Positions 34,409 to 44,830 of a stretch of 64,000 bases of DNA are shown piece after piece. The position numbers and the translations under genes were made by a program. The notes beneath the pieces are model-generated. The model had not been told where the DNA came from. It did no database searches and worked only from the letters and a program-made list of their open reading frames with translations. Location of the stretch: positions 4,878-68,877 of the forward strand of contig DASWCZ010000051.1 in assembly GCA_036395755.1 (NCBI GenBank), written 5' to 3'. Source of the DNA: Gp7-AA6 sp036395755. Its GTDB lineage: Bacteria > Acidobacteriota > Thermoanaerobaculia > UBA5066 > Gp7-AA6. Position 1 is the stretch's first letter. Each line of letters opens with the position of its first letter.

Positions 34409-37212
34409 AAGAGCTTCAACAGGATCAGGTTCACGACGAAGCCCCTCACCCCGTGGCTGACGACGGGAACACCGACTTCGAAACGCAGAAGCGAGTTCTG
34501 CCAGGGGCCGTTCAAGGAACCCAGCAGGCCTGCCCCCGCGAAGTAGGTGTTGTCGTATCCGGATTGGCGGTCGCGGACGACCGCCTGATCGAAGATCGCT
34601 TCGAACCGGATGATGTCCTCGATGTTCAGGCCGTAGGAGACGCTCCCGAGCAGCGCGGTCTGCGTCTTGACGCTGCCGCTCTTGAAACCGTGGAGAGGGT
34701 TTCCCGAAAACGCGCCGAACTCGTACTTGGAGAATCGATCGAGGTCGGAGCCGTCGAGGTACGTCAAAGAGACGTGCAGCTTTCGGAAGCCCGGAAAGTA
34801 CTGGTCCTTCGAGAGCGAGAGCTGATATTTGTAGTAGTCGCGGTCTTTCGGGTCGAAGTCGGAGGTGTCCGGATCTCCCCACGGCTGCCAGTCGCGCCGC
34901 CGGTAGAAACCGCCGATCGCGGTCGCGTTGAAGCCCCTGTAGTTGCCGACCAGCCGCAGCTCGGCGCCATCCGTGAACGTGTCGATCGGCGTGACGAACC
35001 GCGGACCCGTGTCGGGGTCGCGCTGGAAGTCGTCCCACCGCGTGAAAATGCCGAGCGAGGCCTTCACGAACGGCCCCAGGGGCCGCCCGATGTTGACCTG
35101 GAAGATGGCGGGAAGGTGTTTGACCTTCTCGTCCGGAACTTCCTTTCCGTTGCGGTAGGCGACGTCTCCGAAAGGAAACGCCACCGCGAAGAGGTCGGCC
35201 CCCAGATCGAAACGACCCCCGAGGAAGGACGGATCGGTGTAGTTGGCGGTCAGGAGCGCGCCGCCGAAGAAGACCGAAAGCTGCTTGCCCTTCCCCCACA
35301 GATCGAAGTCGAAGTGCTGGAGGCCGAGAAGCGGGATCGGATAACTCAAGGACTCGTCGTAGAAGCCTCCCGCGATCCCGAACGTGCTCTTCTTCGAGAT
35401 CTTTTCCTCGACGACGCGTTCTCCCGGCTTTTCCCGATCGGGCACGAGATACCGCATTCCGAGATCGGTGTCGCGGATCATCTGGAGGTCCGAACGGTAG
35501 GCGGCGGCGCGCCGCTCCGCGAAAGTCGTCGGGTCGATCTCGACCTCTTTCATTTTCACGTCCCGTTCGATCGCCGTGGTGCGGCCGGCCGTCGAGAAGA
35601 CCTGCTGGCCCCGGATCTCGAGCGGAAGGGCGACGTCGGGCCGGCCGGGAACCGAGTGATAGAGCTCGGTCTGGACGTTCGAGAGCGTCTCTCCCTTGAG
35701 ATTGAGCTGCACCGAATCGCGGCGAAGCAGAGCGAACGTCTGCGCGTCGATCCAGACCTTGCCGCGATATACCGGCTTCCCTCCGAGACTCTCCTTCGGC
35801 GTGAACGTGATCTCGTAGGCTCGTCGGCCTCCGATTTCGGTCGTGCCGGCGAGCTCGTACCGGTACTCCTCGCTCAGCCGGATGTCGAGCGGAAGCGTGG
35901 TCACCTTCTCGGGCTGCAGGATCGGAATCTTCGGAAGGGTTTTTCCCTTCCACTTGACCCCGTTCAGATAGAACTCCTTCCACCCCCAATCCGCCGGCTC
36001 GCCGCGCCGGAAGAAGAAAGGTCCCCGGATCGTCAGGTCGAAGGTCTCGTTGACCTCCGCCACGCGGAATCGCAGCGAAGCCTCCATTTCCGCGATGAAG
36101 GTCGAGACCTTCTCGCGTTGTCCGGCGTCCCACGCGCGCTCCCGCGCGATGATCTCGTCGGCGGTCAGGCCCCGCGCCGCCCCGACTTCGACGCGGGTGC
36201 GTTCGTCCGGCCGCTTCGCAGGCTCAAGGACCACGGCGAGCGGCCCGCGGGAGAGGTCGAGCTCGAGCGTCTTCGCGCCGTGGAGCTCGAAGTCCCGCCG
36301 CGCACCGGAGGAGAGGTTCTCGACCGACGCCTTCGCGTACGTCCCGCCCGACAGCTCGACCGAGACGCGGCCGGACGGGTCCTCGGCGAGGACCAGGATC
36401 GGGGTGAACTTCTTCCCGTCGAAGAAGCGCAGCACGGGAAAGCGGCTGCCGTCGGGGCGCGTGCCGCTCGTCGCCGTCGGGTCGCGCGACACGTCGTCCG
36501 TCCAGTAACGCTGCAAGCGGGAGAGCGCCTCCGTATCGGCCTCCCTCATCGGTTGATCGGGCGACGCCACGAGCGCGACGAGCGCCGGCGTCTCGAGGGC
36601 GGCGCCGACCGCGTCCACCACCTGGCCCGGAGCGCTTCGACCCGCCGACCGGAGCGCGAGAACCCAGCGCTTCGCCGACGCGTCCTCCCAGGCGGGAGGC
36701 ACGCGACCGGCTGTCCAGGCAAGCGCTTCGAAGTAGGAGGAGACCTCGGCTTCGTCGGCGAACCGGAACGGCTCTCCCGCGGCTCGCGAGAGATCGACTG
36801 CGATGCGCGCCGCGGGAGACGCCGCGCGGATGACGGAGGAAAGCTCCTTGATTGCGAAAGGGAGCCGGGCGCGCAGTCGTGCGTCCCCGCTCTCCGCCAC
36901 GGTGGTCAGATCGAGCACGACCGCCGCCACGGCCGTGAGCCGGGAGAGCCGCGCGGAATCGCGGGAGATGGCCGCGTCGGAAAGATCGGTGACCGCGACG
37001 ATCACGACGCAGCGGCCGAACGAAACCGGCGGCTCCCGATCGGCCGTGAGTCGGAAGATTCCGAGCGGAGGCCCTTCCGTCGGGCAACCGCCGTCTGCGC
37101 GCTCCGCCGCGATCGTCAGGCGCTCGAGGGCGGGCGCGGAGATCGGAATCGCGAGCAAAAGAAAAACGCCCGCGAGCACGCGGGCGTTCTCGAGCCGCGT
37201 CCGTTTCCTCAT
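34405..37212 (-). CDS. Large outer-membrane protein with C-terminal beta-barrel
   Basis: A 935-residue secreted protein of unknown function. A signal peptide (about 1-28) precedes a 300-residue N-terminal domain (alpha/beta, TIM-like or GH-like in feel). Residues about 400-560 resemble an outer-membrane lipoprotein-sorting (LolA-like) domain: EYRYELAGTTEIGGRRAYEI and KVWIDAQTFALLRRD. The last 330 residues are amphipathic beta-strands ending in aromatic GFVVNLILLKLF, consistent with an outer-membrane beta-barrel. A strong terminator hairpin lies inside its first 20 codons. It follows recA by 40 bases. Confidence 0.7.
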   Translation of the reverse strand: MRKRTRLENARVLAGVFLLLAIPISAPALERLTIAAERADGGCPTEGPPLGIFRLTADREPPVSFGRCVVIVAVTDLSDAAISRDSARLSRLTAVAAVVLDLTTVAESGDARLRARLPFAIKELSSVIRAASPAARIAVDLSRAAGEPFRFADEAEVSSYFEALAWTAGRVPPAWEDASAKRWVLALRSAGRSAPGQVVDAVGAALETPALVALVASPDQPMREADTEALSRLQRYWTDDVSRDPTATSGTRPDGSRFPVLRFFDGKKFTPILVLAEDPSGRVSVELSGGTYAKASVENLSSGARRDFELHGAKTLELDLSRGPLAVVLEPAKRPDERTRVEVGAARGLTADEIIARERAWDAGQREKVSTFIAEMEASLRFRVAEVNETFDLTIRGPFFFRRGEPADWGWKEFYLNGVKWKGKTLPKIPILQPEKVTTLPLDIRLSEEYRYELAGTTEIGGRRAYEITFTPKESLGGKPVYRGKVWIDAQTFALLRRDSVQLNLKGETLSNVQTELYHSVPGRPDVALPLEIRGQQVFSTAGRTTAIERDVKMKEVEIDPTTFAERRAAAYRSDLQMIRDTDLGMRYLVPDREKPGERVVEEKISKKSTFGIAGGFYDESLSYPIPLLGLQHFDFDLWGKGKQLSVFFGGALLTANYTDPSFLGGRFDLGADLFAVAFPFGDVAYRNGKEVPDEKVKHLPAIFQVNIGRPLGPFVKASLGIFTRWDDFQRDPDTGPRFVTPIDTFTDGAELRLVGNYRGFNATAIGGFYRRRDWQPWGDPDTSDFDPKDRDYYKYQLSLSKDQYFPGFRKLHVSLTYLDGSDLDRFSKYEFGAFSGNPLHGFKSGSVKTQTALLGSVSYGLNIEDIIRFEAIFDQAVVRDRQSGYDNTYFAGAGLLGSLNGPWQNSLLRFEVGVPVVSHGVRGFVVNLILLKLF
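37157..37188 (-). terminator. Rho-independent terminator downstream of recA, inside the next gene
   Basis: On the minus strand a perfect 10-base-pair stem AACGCCCGCG / CGCGGGCGTT with loop TGCT is followed by TTTCTTTT. This is the clearest intrinsic terminator in the window. It lies 65 bases beyond the recA stop and within codons 9-19 of the outer-membrane protein gene. Confidence 0.85.
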
Positions 37213-37252
37213 CGAAGTCCGAACAACGGCTCTCCGGCGCGACTTGTTCCCG

Positions 37253-38335
<1,083 letters not shown>

Positions 38336-38357
38336 GTGATGGTCCTCTATTTGCGCG

Positions 38358-38363
38358 ATTATA
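38358..38363 (-). promoter_or_regulatory. -10 element (TATAAT) of the recA promoter
   Basis: Perfect TATAAT on the minus strand, 22 bases before the recA ATG. The matching -35 would fall within the first codons of the divergent pgpA gene and is not well conserved. Confidence 0.5.
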
Positions 38364-38364
38364 G

Positions 38365-38967
38365 ATGGGCGCTTTGAATCCGATGGAAACGACCTCATCA
38401 GCCGATTCCGCCGCAGCCGCGCGGGCGGCCGACCTGCGACGGGCGTTTCGCGAGCGCCCTCTCGCGATGATCGTCGCGACCGGCTTCGGCGTCGGCCTCG
38501 CTCCGGTTGCGCCCGGAACCGCCGGTTCGGCGCTCGCTCTTGTTCTCTCCTGGCTCGTCGCCCGGGGAGTGTCTCCTTCTCACATGCCCAGTGTTGTCGC
38601 GGCGGTCGGACTGTTGACGTCCGGGCTCCTCGTCTCTCTCGCCGGGGTTCCGGTCGCGGATCGCGCCGAGGCCGCGCTCCGCCGCAAGGACCCGGGCTGC
38701 ATCGTCTTGGACGAGATCGCGGGGCAGTTCCTCGCGTGCGGCATCGTTCCCCTCTTCGAATATCCGTCGCCCCGGGTTGCCACCCTCGTGTGGATCGCTT
38801 CTTTTCTGGCCTTCCGGCTCTTCGACGTATGGAAGCCCGGCCCGATCCGATCCTGGCAGAACCTGCCGGGCGGCTGGGGAATCATGGTGGACGACGTCGC
38901 CGCCGGCGTCCTTGCCGCGGGAGTGACGTCGGGGATCGCCGCTTTCGTCGCGGTTCGACCGGCGTGA
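38365..38967 (+). CDS. pgpA: Phosphatidylglycerophosphatase A
   Basis: A 200-residue integral membrane protein of the PgpA family. It has GFGVGLAPVAPGTAGSALAL, the catalytic acid motif GCIVLDEIAGQFLA, and AFRLFDVWKPGPIR followed by WGIMVDDVAAG, with about four transmembrane helices. PgpA dephosphorylates phosphatidylglycerol phosphate to phosphatidylglycerol. ATG at 38365, or at 38383 (Met7). Divergent from recA. Stop overlaps the murB GTG. Confidence 0.93.
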   Translation: MGALNPMETTSSADSAAAARAADLRRAFRERPLAMIVATGFGVGLAPVAPGTAGSALALVLSWLVARGVSPSHMPSVVAAVGLLTSGLLVSLAGVPVADRAEAALRRKDPGCIVLDEIAGQFLACGIVPLFEYPSPRVATLVWIASFLAFRLFDVWKPGPIRSWQNLPGGWGIMVDDVAAGVLAAGVTSGIAAFVAVRPA

Positions 38968-39860
38968 GCCTGGAGCTCGCCCCCCGCGACGGCTCGGTTC
39001 TCGAAGGAGAGCTCCTTTCGCGCCACACCACTTTGAGGATCGGCGGTCCGGCCCGCTGGTACTGCCGGGTCCGAACGGAGGAGGGCCTTTCCCGGGTCCT
39101 TCGCGCCGCCTCGGACGTCGGCGAGCCGCTCGCGCTTCTGGGCATGGGCTCGAACGTCCTCGCCGCCGACGAGGGATTCCCGGGCTGGGTCGTTCGGCTC
39201 GAAGGCGACTTCCTCCGGATCGCGGTCGAAGGAGAGCGGTTGACCGCCGGCGGCGGAGCGGCTCTGGGCGGCGCGTGCGCCGCGGCGGCCCGCGCCGGAC
39301 TTTCGGGTCTCGAGCCGATCTTCGGAATTCCGTCCTCGATCGGAGGCGCCGTCCGCATCAACGCGGGCGCCTATGGCGGCGAGATCTTCGACCTGCTCGA
39401 GACGGTCCGGCTGGTCGGCCGGACCGGCGCGCGGCGCCACTCCGCGGCGGCGGACATTCCGCACGGATACCGATGGACGGAGCTGTGCGACACGGGGGAG
39501 ATCGTGGCGGAGGCGACGTTGAAGCTCCGGCCGGCATCGCGCGACGAAATCGGAGAGCGCACCCGCGTCGTCGCGGAGAAGAGGCGGGGCGCGCTCCCGG
39601 GAGAACCCAACGCGGGGAGCATCTTCAAGAATCCGCGGGGCGATTACGCTGGCCGCCTGATCGAAGCCTGCGGCTTGAAAGGGGAAAGGCGCGGCGACGC
39701 CGAGATTTCGACGCGCCACGCGAACGTCATCGTCAACCACGGCCAGGCGCGATCGGCCGACGTCCTGGAGCTCATGCGGCTGATGCGCGACTCCGTGTCC
39801 GGCAGGTTCGGCGTTACCCTCTCTCCCGAAGTGGAGTTCCTCGGATTGACGTGGGACTGA
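38964..39860 (+). CDS. murB: UDP-N-acetylenolpyruvoylglucosamine reductase
   Basis: A 298-residue MurB that reduces the enolpyruvyl group to make UDP-MurNAc. FAD-binding motifs: LLSRHTTLRIGGPARWY, LLGMGSNVLAADEGFPG, GIPSSIGGAVRINAGAYGGEI; then the C-terminal domain with NAGSIFKNPRGDYAGRLIEACGLKG and SPEVEFLG. It has the type IIb-like shorter organisation. The start is a GTG overlapping the pgpA stop as GTGA; nothing better is in frame. Confidence 0.95.
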   Translation: MSLELAPRDGSVLEGELLSRHTTLRIGGPARWYCRVRTEEGLSRVLRAASDVGEPLALLGMGSNVLAADEGFPGWVVRLEGDFLRIAVEGERLTAGGGAALGGACAAAARAGLSGLEPIFGIPSSIGGAVRINAGAYGGEIFDLLETVRLVGRTGARRHSAAADIPHGYRWTELCDTGEIVAEATLKLRPASRDEIGERTRVVAEKRRGALPGEPNAGSIFKNPRGDYAGRLIEACGLKGERRGDAEISTRHANVIVNHGQARSADVLELMRLMRDSVSGRFGVTLSPEVEFLGLTWD

Positions 39861-39870
39861 CGGGCCGCCG

Positions 39871-40866
39871 ATGAGGATCCTCCTCCTCGCCGGCGGCGGC
39901 GGCACGCGGCTGTGGCCGCTCTCGACCCCGGCGCGTCCGAAGCAGTTTCTCCCGCTCGTCTCGTCAAAGAGCCTGCTCGCCGACACGTTCGAGCGGGTCG
40001 CGCCCCTCTCCGATGCGATTTTCGTCGCGACGTCGGAGGAGTACGCCGATCTCGTCCGCGCCGAGCTCCCCGCGGTGCCACCGGAGCGGATCCTCCGCGA
40101 GCCCGCGCGCCGCAACTCCGGGCCGCCGATCCTCCGGGCCGCGCTCGACTTCGAGCGGGACGGAGACCCCGTCACCGCCGTGCTGCCGTCGGACCACGCG
40201 GTCGCCGACTCCGAGGCTTTTCGAGCAGCTCTGGCCGACGCGGCGCGCGTCTGCGAAGGGGCGTCCGTGGTCGTCCTGGGGGTTCCTCCCGACCGGGCCG
40301 AGACCGACTTCGGTTATCTTGAAGTCGCGGACTCGGAGGCCCGAAACGGTCATGAAGTGGTGCAATTCGTCGAAAAGCCGGACGCGGTGCGCGTCTCGTC
40401 CTTCCTCGCCTCCGGGAGGCACTTCTGGAACGCCGGCATCTTCGTCTTTCGGCCGTCGCGCTTTCTCGCCGAGGCTCGCCGGGTGGCTGCCGACCTCGTG
40501 AGCGCCGTCGACCGCTACCGGCACCGGCTGAGCCAGGATCCCGGGGGAGCCCGCTCGATTTGGGAGTCGCTCCCGGCGACCTCGATTGACTACGCCGTCA
40601 TGGAACGCGCCGGGGGCGTCCGGGCGGTGCCGCTTTCGGCGGGGTGGAGCGACGTCGGCAGCTGGAGCGCGGTGCGCGACCTGCGCGGCTCGACCGACGG
40701 AGCGGGCAACCTCGTGGTGTCGGAGAGACCGGTCCTCGCGCCGGGCGTCCGCGATACGGCGATCGTCGTCGGGCAGGAGGGCGTCCTCGTCCTCCCGTTC
40801 GATTCCGAGAAAGAGCTTCGGGGCGCCGTCGAGCGGCTGCGCGGAAAAGACGGAGCCGGGGGGTGA
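39871..40866 (+). CDS. Mannose-1-phosphate guanylyltransferase
   Basis: A 331-residue nucleotidyltransferase. The N-terminal signature LLAGGGGTRLWPLSTPARPKQFLPL is that of ManC-type GDP-mannose pyrophosphorylases, with FVEKPD, WNAGIFVF and SIDYAVMERAG further on. It lacks the C-terminal phosphomannose isomerase domain of bifunctional enzymes. GDP-mannose feeds exopolysaccharide or glycoprotein synthesis and could supply the glycosyltransferases at 46267-49654. It sits 10 bases after murB and its stop overlaps the MoxR start. Confidence 0.88.
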   Translation: MRILLLAGGGGTRLWPLSTPARPKQFLPLVSSKSLLADTFERVAPLSDAIFVATSEEYADLVRAELPAVPPERILREPARRNSGPPILRAALDFERDGDPVTAVLPSDHAVADSEAFRAALADAARVCEGASVVVLGVPPDRAETDFGYLEVADSEARNGHEVVQFVEKPDAVRVSSFLASGRHFWNAGIFVFRPSRFLAEARRVAADLVSAVDRYRHRLSQDPGGARSIWESLPATSIDYAVMERAGGVRAVPLSAGWSDVGSWSAVRDLRGSTDGAGNLVVSERPVLAPGVRDTAIVVGQEGVLVLPFDSEKELRGAVERLRGKDGAGG

Positions 40867-41804
40867 GCGCGTCGATCGGATCGGACCTCGCGCGTCTCAA
40901 AGCGAACGTCGCCCGCGCGTACCGCGGCGATCCCGCGGTCATCGACCTCGTTCTGACCGCGCTCCTGTCTCGCGGACACATCCTGATCGAGGACGTGCCC
41001 GGGGTCGGGAAGACGACGCTCGCGCGCGCTCTCGGCCGCAGCCTTTCGCTCGAGTTCCGCCGCATCCAGTTCACGAGCGACACCCTTCCCGCGGACGTGC
41101 TCGGCATCTCCGTCTTCCACGCCGCGACCGACGCTTTCGAATTCCACGCCGGTCCGCTTTTCGCGAACATCGTTCTCGCGGACGAGATCAACCGCGCGAC
41201 CCCGAAGACCCAGTCGGCGCTCCTCGAGGCGATGAACGAGGGGGCCGTGACGATCGAGTCCGAGCACCGGCCGCTGCCCCAGCCCTTCATGGTCGTCGCG
41301 ACGCAGAACCCGGTCGAGTACCTGGGCACCTACCCTCTTCCGGAGTCGCAGATGGACCGTTTCTTCCTGAAGCTCACGCTCGGATATCCGACGGTGGACG
41401 AGGAGAAGGCCCTCCTGCGGCGCGGCGGGACCGAGCGCGACCTGACCGCCCTCCTTCCGGTGCTCGAGCGCGAGCGCGTCTTGGAGCTCCAGGATGCAAC
41501 CGAGGGGATCCGCGTGGCCGACCGGCTGCTCGACTATCTGCACGCACTCGTCTCGGCAACGCGCGGCTCGGGCGAGCTGAGGCTTCCCGTCTCGACCCGC
41601 GGCGCGCAGGCGCTCTTCCGCGCCACCCAGGCCTACGCCCTCGTTCAGGGACGAGACTACGCGACCCCCGACGACGCGCAGGCCGTCGCCCCTGCGGTGC
41701 TCGCCCACCGGATCCTGTCGATGTCCTCCGACGGGTTCGGCGCCGGCGCCCGGGAACGGGAAATGATCAAGAGGGTGCTGGCGCAGGTGCCGGTGCCGGT
41801 GTAG
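40863..41804 (+). CDS. MoxR-type AAA+ ATPase
   Basis: A 313-residue MoxR-family ATPase: Walker A EDVPGVGKTTLARAL near residue 42-50, Walker B NIVLADEINRATPKTQSALLEAM, sensor VVATQNPVEYLGTYPLPESQMDRF. Such ATPases act as chaperones that insert cofactors or mature von Willebrand-type and DUF58 partners. The GTG start overlaps the guanylyltransferase stop. It belongs with the following DUF58 and transglutaminase genes, a frequent trio. Confidence 0.92.
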   Translation: MSASIGSDLARLKANVARAYRGDPAVIDLVLTALLSRGHILIEDVPGVGKTTLARALGRSLSLEFRRIQFTSDTLPADVLGISVFHAATDAFEFHAGPLFANIVLADEINRATPKTQSALLEAMNEGAVTIESEHRPLPQPFMVVATQNPVEYLGTYPLPESQMDRFFLKLTLGYPTVDEEKALLRRGGTERDLTALLPVLERERVLELQDATEGIRVADRLLDYLHALVSATRGSGELRLPVSTRGAQALFRATQAYALVQGRDYATPDDAQAVAPAVLAHRILSMSSDGFGAGAREREMIKRVLAQVPVPV

Positions 41805-41813
41805 GAGGCCCGC

Positions 41814-42800
41814 CTGACCCGCTTGATCCCCGACTGGGGCATTCGCGTCACGAACTTCGGGCTCGGCTACATCCTCATGTGCCTCGTCGTGGCGATCGCC
41901 GCGACCAATACCGGCAACAACGGCCTCTACCTGGTGCTTGCGGCGCTTCTCGCCGGCATGGCGGTCTCTGGCGTGCTTTCGCGCCGGAACGTCCGAGGCG
42001 TCCGCTGCGAGATCGAACCGATGGGAGAGGTCGTCGCGACGCGGCCCGCCCTTCTGCGGGTCCGGGTCGCGAACGAGCTCGCCGCCGGAACGGCGCAAGC
42101 CCTCTTCTTCCTGCATGACTCGCTGCCCGGTCCTCTCTGGATCGACCCGCTGAAGCCGGGCGAGTCGCGAGACGTTGTCGTCGAGGCGGTTTTCCCCCGG
42201 CGGGGTGTGTTCCGGGAAGCGGACGCGGGTCTCCTTTCGCGGTTCCCGATCGGGCTCTTCCGGAAATATCGGCGCGCGGCCGTCTCGAGCGAGATCGTCG
42301 TCTTCCCCGCGCCGAAGGCGAGCGCGATCCCGGACGTTCCTCCCGAAGACTCGCGGGGCAGCCGCCCCCACGTGCACCGCCGCGGCGGGGGAGCGGACAT
42401 CCGGACCCTGCGGGATTTCGTGTCCGGAGACGATCCGCGCGACCTGCACTGGAAGCAGTCCGCGCGGATGCGTCGCTGGATCGTCCGCGAGCGGGAGGCC
42501 GAGCGCGACCGGGCGGTGTTTCTCGTCGTCGACAACGTCCTGGAAGATCGGAGCGATCCGGCCGCGCTGGAGCGATTCGAGATGGCGATCTCCCGGTGCG
42601 CGGGGCAGGCGTTGATGCTCCTGTCCCGCGGCGCGGACGTCGGGTTTCAATCTCGCGGGGTGAAAGTCCCGCCGCGGGCCGGTCGCGGCCAGCGAGGCCG
42701 TCTCCTCGAAGCGCTGGCGCGGCTCGAGCCGATTGCTCCGTCGGAGGCGCCTCCGTTTCCCCCGCTGCGGCACGGCGACCACCGGCTGATGATCACGTGA
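41814..42800 (+). CDS. DUF58 domain membrane protein
   Basis: A 328-residue protein with two N-terminal transmembrane segments (about 20-55), a beta-rich middle (DSLPGPLWIDPL) and the DUF58 core: ADIRTLRDFVSGDDPRDLHWKQSARM and VFLVVDNV with a vWA-like MIDAS-type beginning. It is the usual partner of MoxR ATPases, function unknown. I chose CTG at 41814 because AGGAGG (41803-41808) lies five bases before it; the TTG at 41823 is too far from that site. Confidence 0.88.
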   Translation: MTRLIPDWGIRVTNFGLGYILMCLVVAIAATNTGNNGLYLVLAALLAGMAVSGVLSRRNVRGVRCEIEPMGEVVATRPALLRVRVANELAAGTAQALFFLHDSLPGPLWIDPLKPGESRDVVVEAVFPRRGVFREADAGLLSRFPIGLFRKYRRAAVSSEIVVFPAPKASAIPDVPPEDSRGSRPHVHRRGGGADIRTLRDFVSGDDPRDLHWKQSARMRRWIVREREAERDRAVFLVVDNVLEDRSDPAALERFEMAISRCAGQALMLLSRGADVGFQSRGVKVPPRAGRGQRGRLLEALARLEPIAPSEAPPFPPLRHGDHRLMIT

Positions 42801-44821
42801 GGTCGCCGGTCATGCCGCCCGAGCTGCGGCGCGCGTATCTCCTCGTGCTGGGACCTCCGGCGCTCATCGCGCCGTTGCCGCTCTTCTGGACGCACGGCGC
42901 ATCCCCGCTCGGGATCGCCCTGTACGAAGGCGCGCTGATCCTCCTCTTCTTCCGCGCGCGCGCGGGACGTCCGGTGCGGCTGTCCGACGCGGTTCTGAAC
43001 GCGATCGGGCTGTCCTATTTCTTCTGGCTCGCGGTCGAGACGGCAATGCTGCGGCCGGGGCTGCTGCGTTCGGTGTCGCACCTGCTCCTCTTCACGACGA
43101 TCGCCAAGCTCGCGTCGTTGAAGCGCCCGGGCGAGGGGCGCACCGCGCTGCTCGTCGTTTTCCTGCTCGCGCTCGGGTCCGTTTCGTCCTCGACGCACGT
43201 CGTGTCTCTCGTCTACTGCGCGGTCATGGCGGTTCTCGGGTTCCGCACGCTCTCCCGCCTCGCGGTGCTGGCCGATTTCGAGGAGGGTCCTCCCGACCGG
43301 GTTCTCACGGCGGTGCCGACCGCCGGTCTTTCGATAGCGGCGCTTCTCGGCGGAGTGCTCCTCGGAGGGCCACTCTTCTTCCTGCTGCCGCGGCTGCACG
43401 GACCGTACGCGCTGTCGCCGATCCGCGTCGAGGACGCCCCCTCGACCGCCGTCGCGACCGACCGCGTCGACCTCGACTCTTTCGGCAGCGCAAAGCTTTC
43501 CGACCGGGTCATCCTGCGGCTTTCGGTCGATCCTCCCGTCGCGCTGCCCCAGCTGCTCCGGCTGCGCGAAGCGGTCTTCACGCGCTATCACAACGGCGTC
43601 TGGACTCGGAACCCGCTCGCCACGCGGAGGGAGCGCGGTTCTTTCGGCGTTCAACTCGTGACCGGCGATTCGCTGCCTTCCGAGGGCCGGACCGCGGTTC
43701 TCTCGGTGGACCAGAACCTCTTTGGAACCGGTTTCCTCTTTCTGCCGTACCGGGCGACCCACGTACGCGTCGAACGCGGGCGGCCCGTTCTCCTGCCCGA
43801 CGGCGTGGTCCAGGTCTCTTCGAGCCGGGTCACGCTGCGCTACGAGGTCTCGGTCGGGAAGCGCGAGGTGCGGGGTGCGGGGGAGAGCGCGATCGATCCG
43901 GCGCAGGTGCCGCCCGCGGTCCGCGATTACGCCTCGACGGTGACGGCCGGCCTTACCCGTCCCGAGGAAATTGCGGATCGGATCGTCCAGCATTTCCAGA
44001 AGGGCTTCGTCTATACGCTCGATCCTCCGAGAGGCACCGGCGATCCGCTGGTCGGCTTCCTTCTGCGCTCGAAGGCGGGCCACTGCGAATACTTTGCCTC
44101 CGCGGCCGCGATGATGCTGGCGTCCCGCGGAGTCCGGGCACGGCTCGTGACCGGCTCCTACGGCGGCGAGGTCGGAGCGTTTTCCGAGGCGATCGTGGTG
44201 CGGGGTACGAACCTTCACGCCTGGGTCGAGGCGGATTTGGACGGCACGGGTTTCCGGGTGATCGACCCGACGCCCCCCTCCGGAATCCCGCCGGCGACGG
44301 CACGCGTGTCGTGGTGGAAGCGCCTCGTGACCGTCGGCCGCTCGATCGAAGTCTTCTACGACCGGCGGATCCTCGGTTTCGACGCCGGCGATCAGATCCA
44401 GCTGTCCGAAGCCTTTCGCGATTCGTTCGGCACCGCCGCGCGATCGATCGCGTTCTGGAAGGGAACCGGCGGAGGAGGCGTCTTCCCGCGGGGGGCGCAG
44501 GCCGTCGTCGTCGCTCTGGGACTGACTGCGCTCGCCTTGATCGCCTTCAAGGGGATCCGGCGCAGACCCGCGATTCCGCCCGCCACGCGTGCCTACCTCG
44601 CGCTGCGCCGTGTCCTGGCGCGGCGGCTCGGCGGCGTGCCGCCCGCCGTGCCGCCGGCGGAAGTCGCGCGCCTGTTCGAAGCGTCGGCGCCGGCCTCGGT
44701 GGACGACGCCCGCGCCGTCGTGAACGCCTACTGCGAAAGCGCTTTCGGGGGCCGCGCGACGGACGCGGCGACCGCACGCGAGCTCCGAGAGCGCGTCAAG
44801 CGGATCCGGAAGCTCGCCTGA
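42797..44821 (+). CDS. TgpA-like membrane transglutaminase (DUF3488 + transglutaminase + DUF4129)
   Basis: A 674-residue protein. The N-terminal half has about six transmembrane helices and the DUF3488 region; then a periplasmic transglutaminase-like domain with the catalytic triad visible as Cys in SKAGHCEYFASAAAMMLASRG, His in GTNLHAWVEA and Asp in RVIDPTPP; a final transmembrane helix (about 560-580) leads to a cytoplasmic DUF4129-like tail. Pseudomonas TgpA is an essential relative of unclear substrate. GTG start overlaps the DUF58 stop as GTGA. Third gene of the MoxR-DUF58-TgpA set. Confidence 0.9.
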   Translation: MRSPVMPPELRRAYLLVLGPPALIAPLPLFWTHGASPLGIALYEGALILLFFRARAGRPVRLSDAVLNAIGLSYFFWLAVETAMLRPGLLRSVSHLLLFTTIAKLASLKRPGEGRTALLVVFLLALGSVSSSTHVVSLVYCAVMAVLGFRTLSRLAVLADFEEGPPDRVLTAVPTAGLSIAALLGGVLLGGPLFFLLPRLHGPYALSPIRVEDAPSTAVATDRVDLDSFGSAKLSDRVILRLSVDPPVALPQLLRLREAVFTRYHNGVWTRNPLATRRERGSFGVQLVTGDSLPSEGRTAVLSVDQNLFGTGFLFLPYRATHVRVERGRPVLLPDGVVQVSSSRVTLRYEVSVGKREVRGAGESAIDPAQVPPAVRDYASTVTAGLTRPEEIADRIVQHFQKGFVYTLDPPRGTGDPLVGFLLRSKAGHCEYFASAAAMMLASRGVRARLVTGSYGGEVGAFSEAIVVRGTNLHAWVEADLDGTGFRVIDPTPPSGIPPATARVSWWKRLVTVGRSIEVFYDRRILGFDAGDQIQLSEAFRDSFGTAARSIAFWKGTGGGGVFPRGAQAVVVALGLTALALIAFKGIRRRPAIPPATRAYLALRRVLARRLGGVPPAVPPAEVARLFEASAPASVDDARAVVNAYCESAFGGRATDAATARELRERVKRIRKLA

Positions 44822-44830
44822 GTTTTCGGT

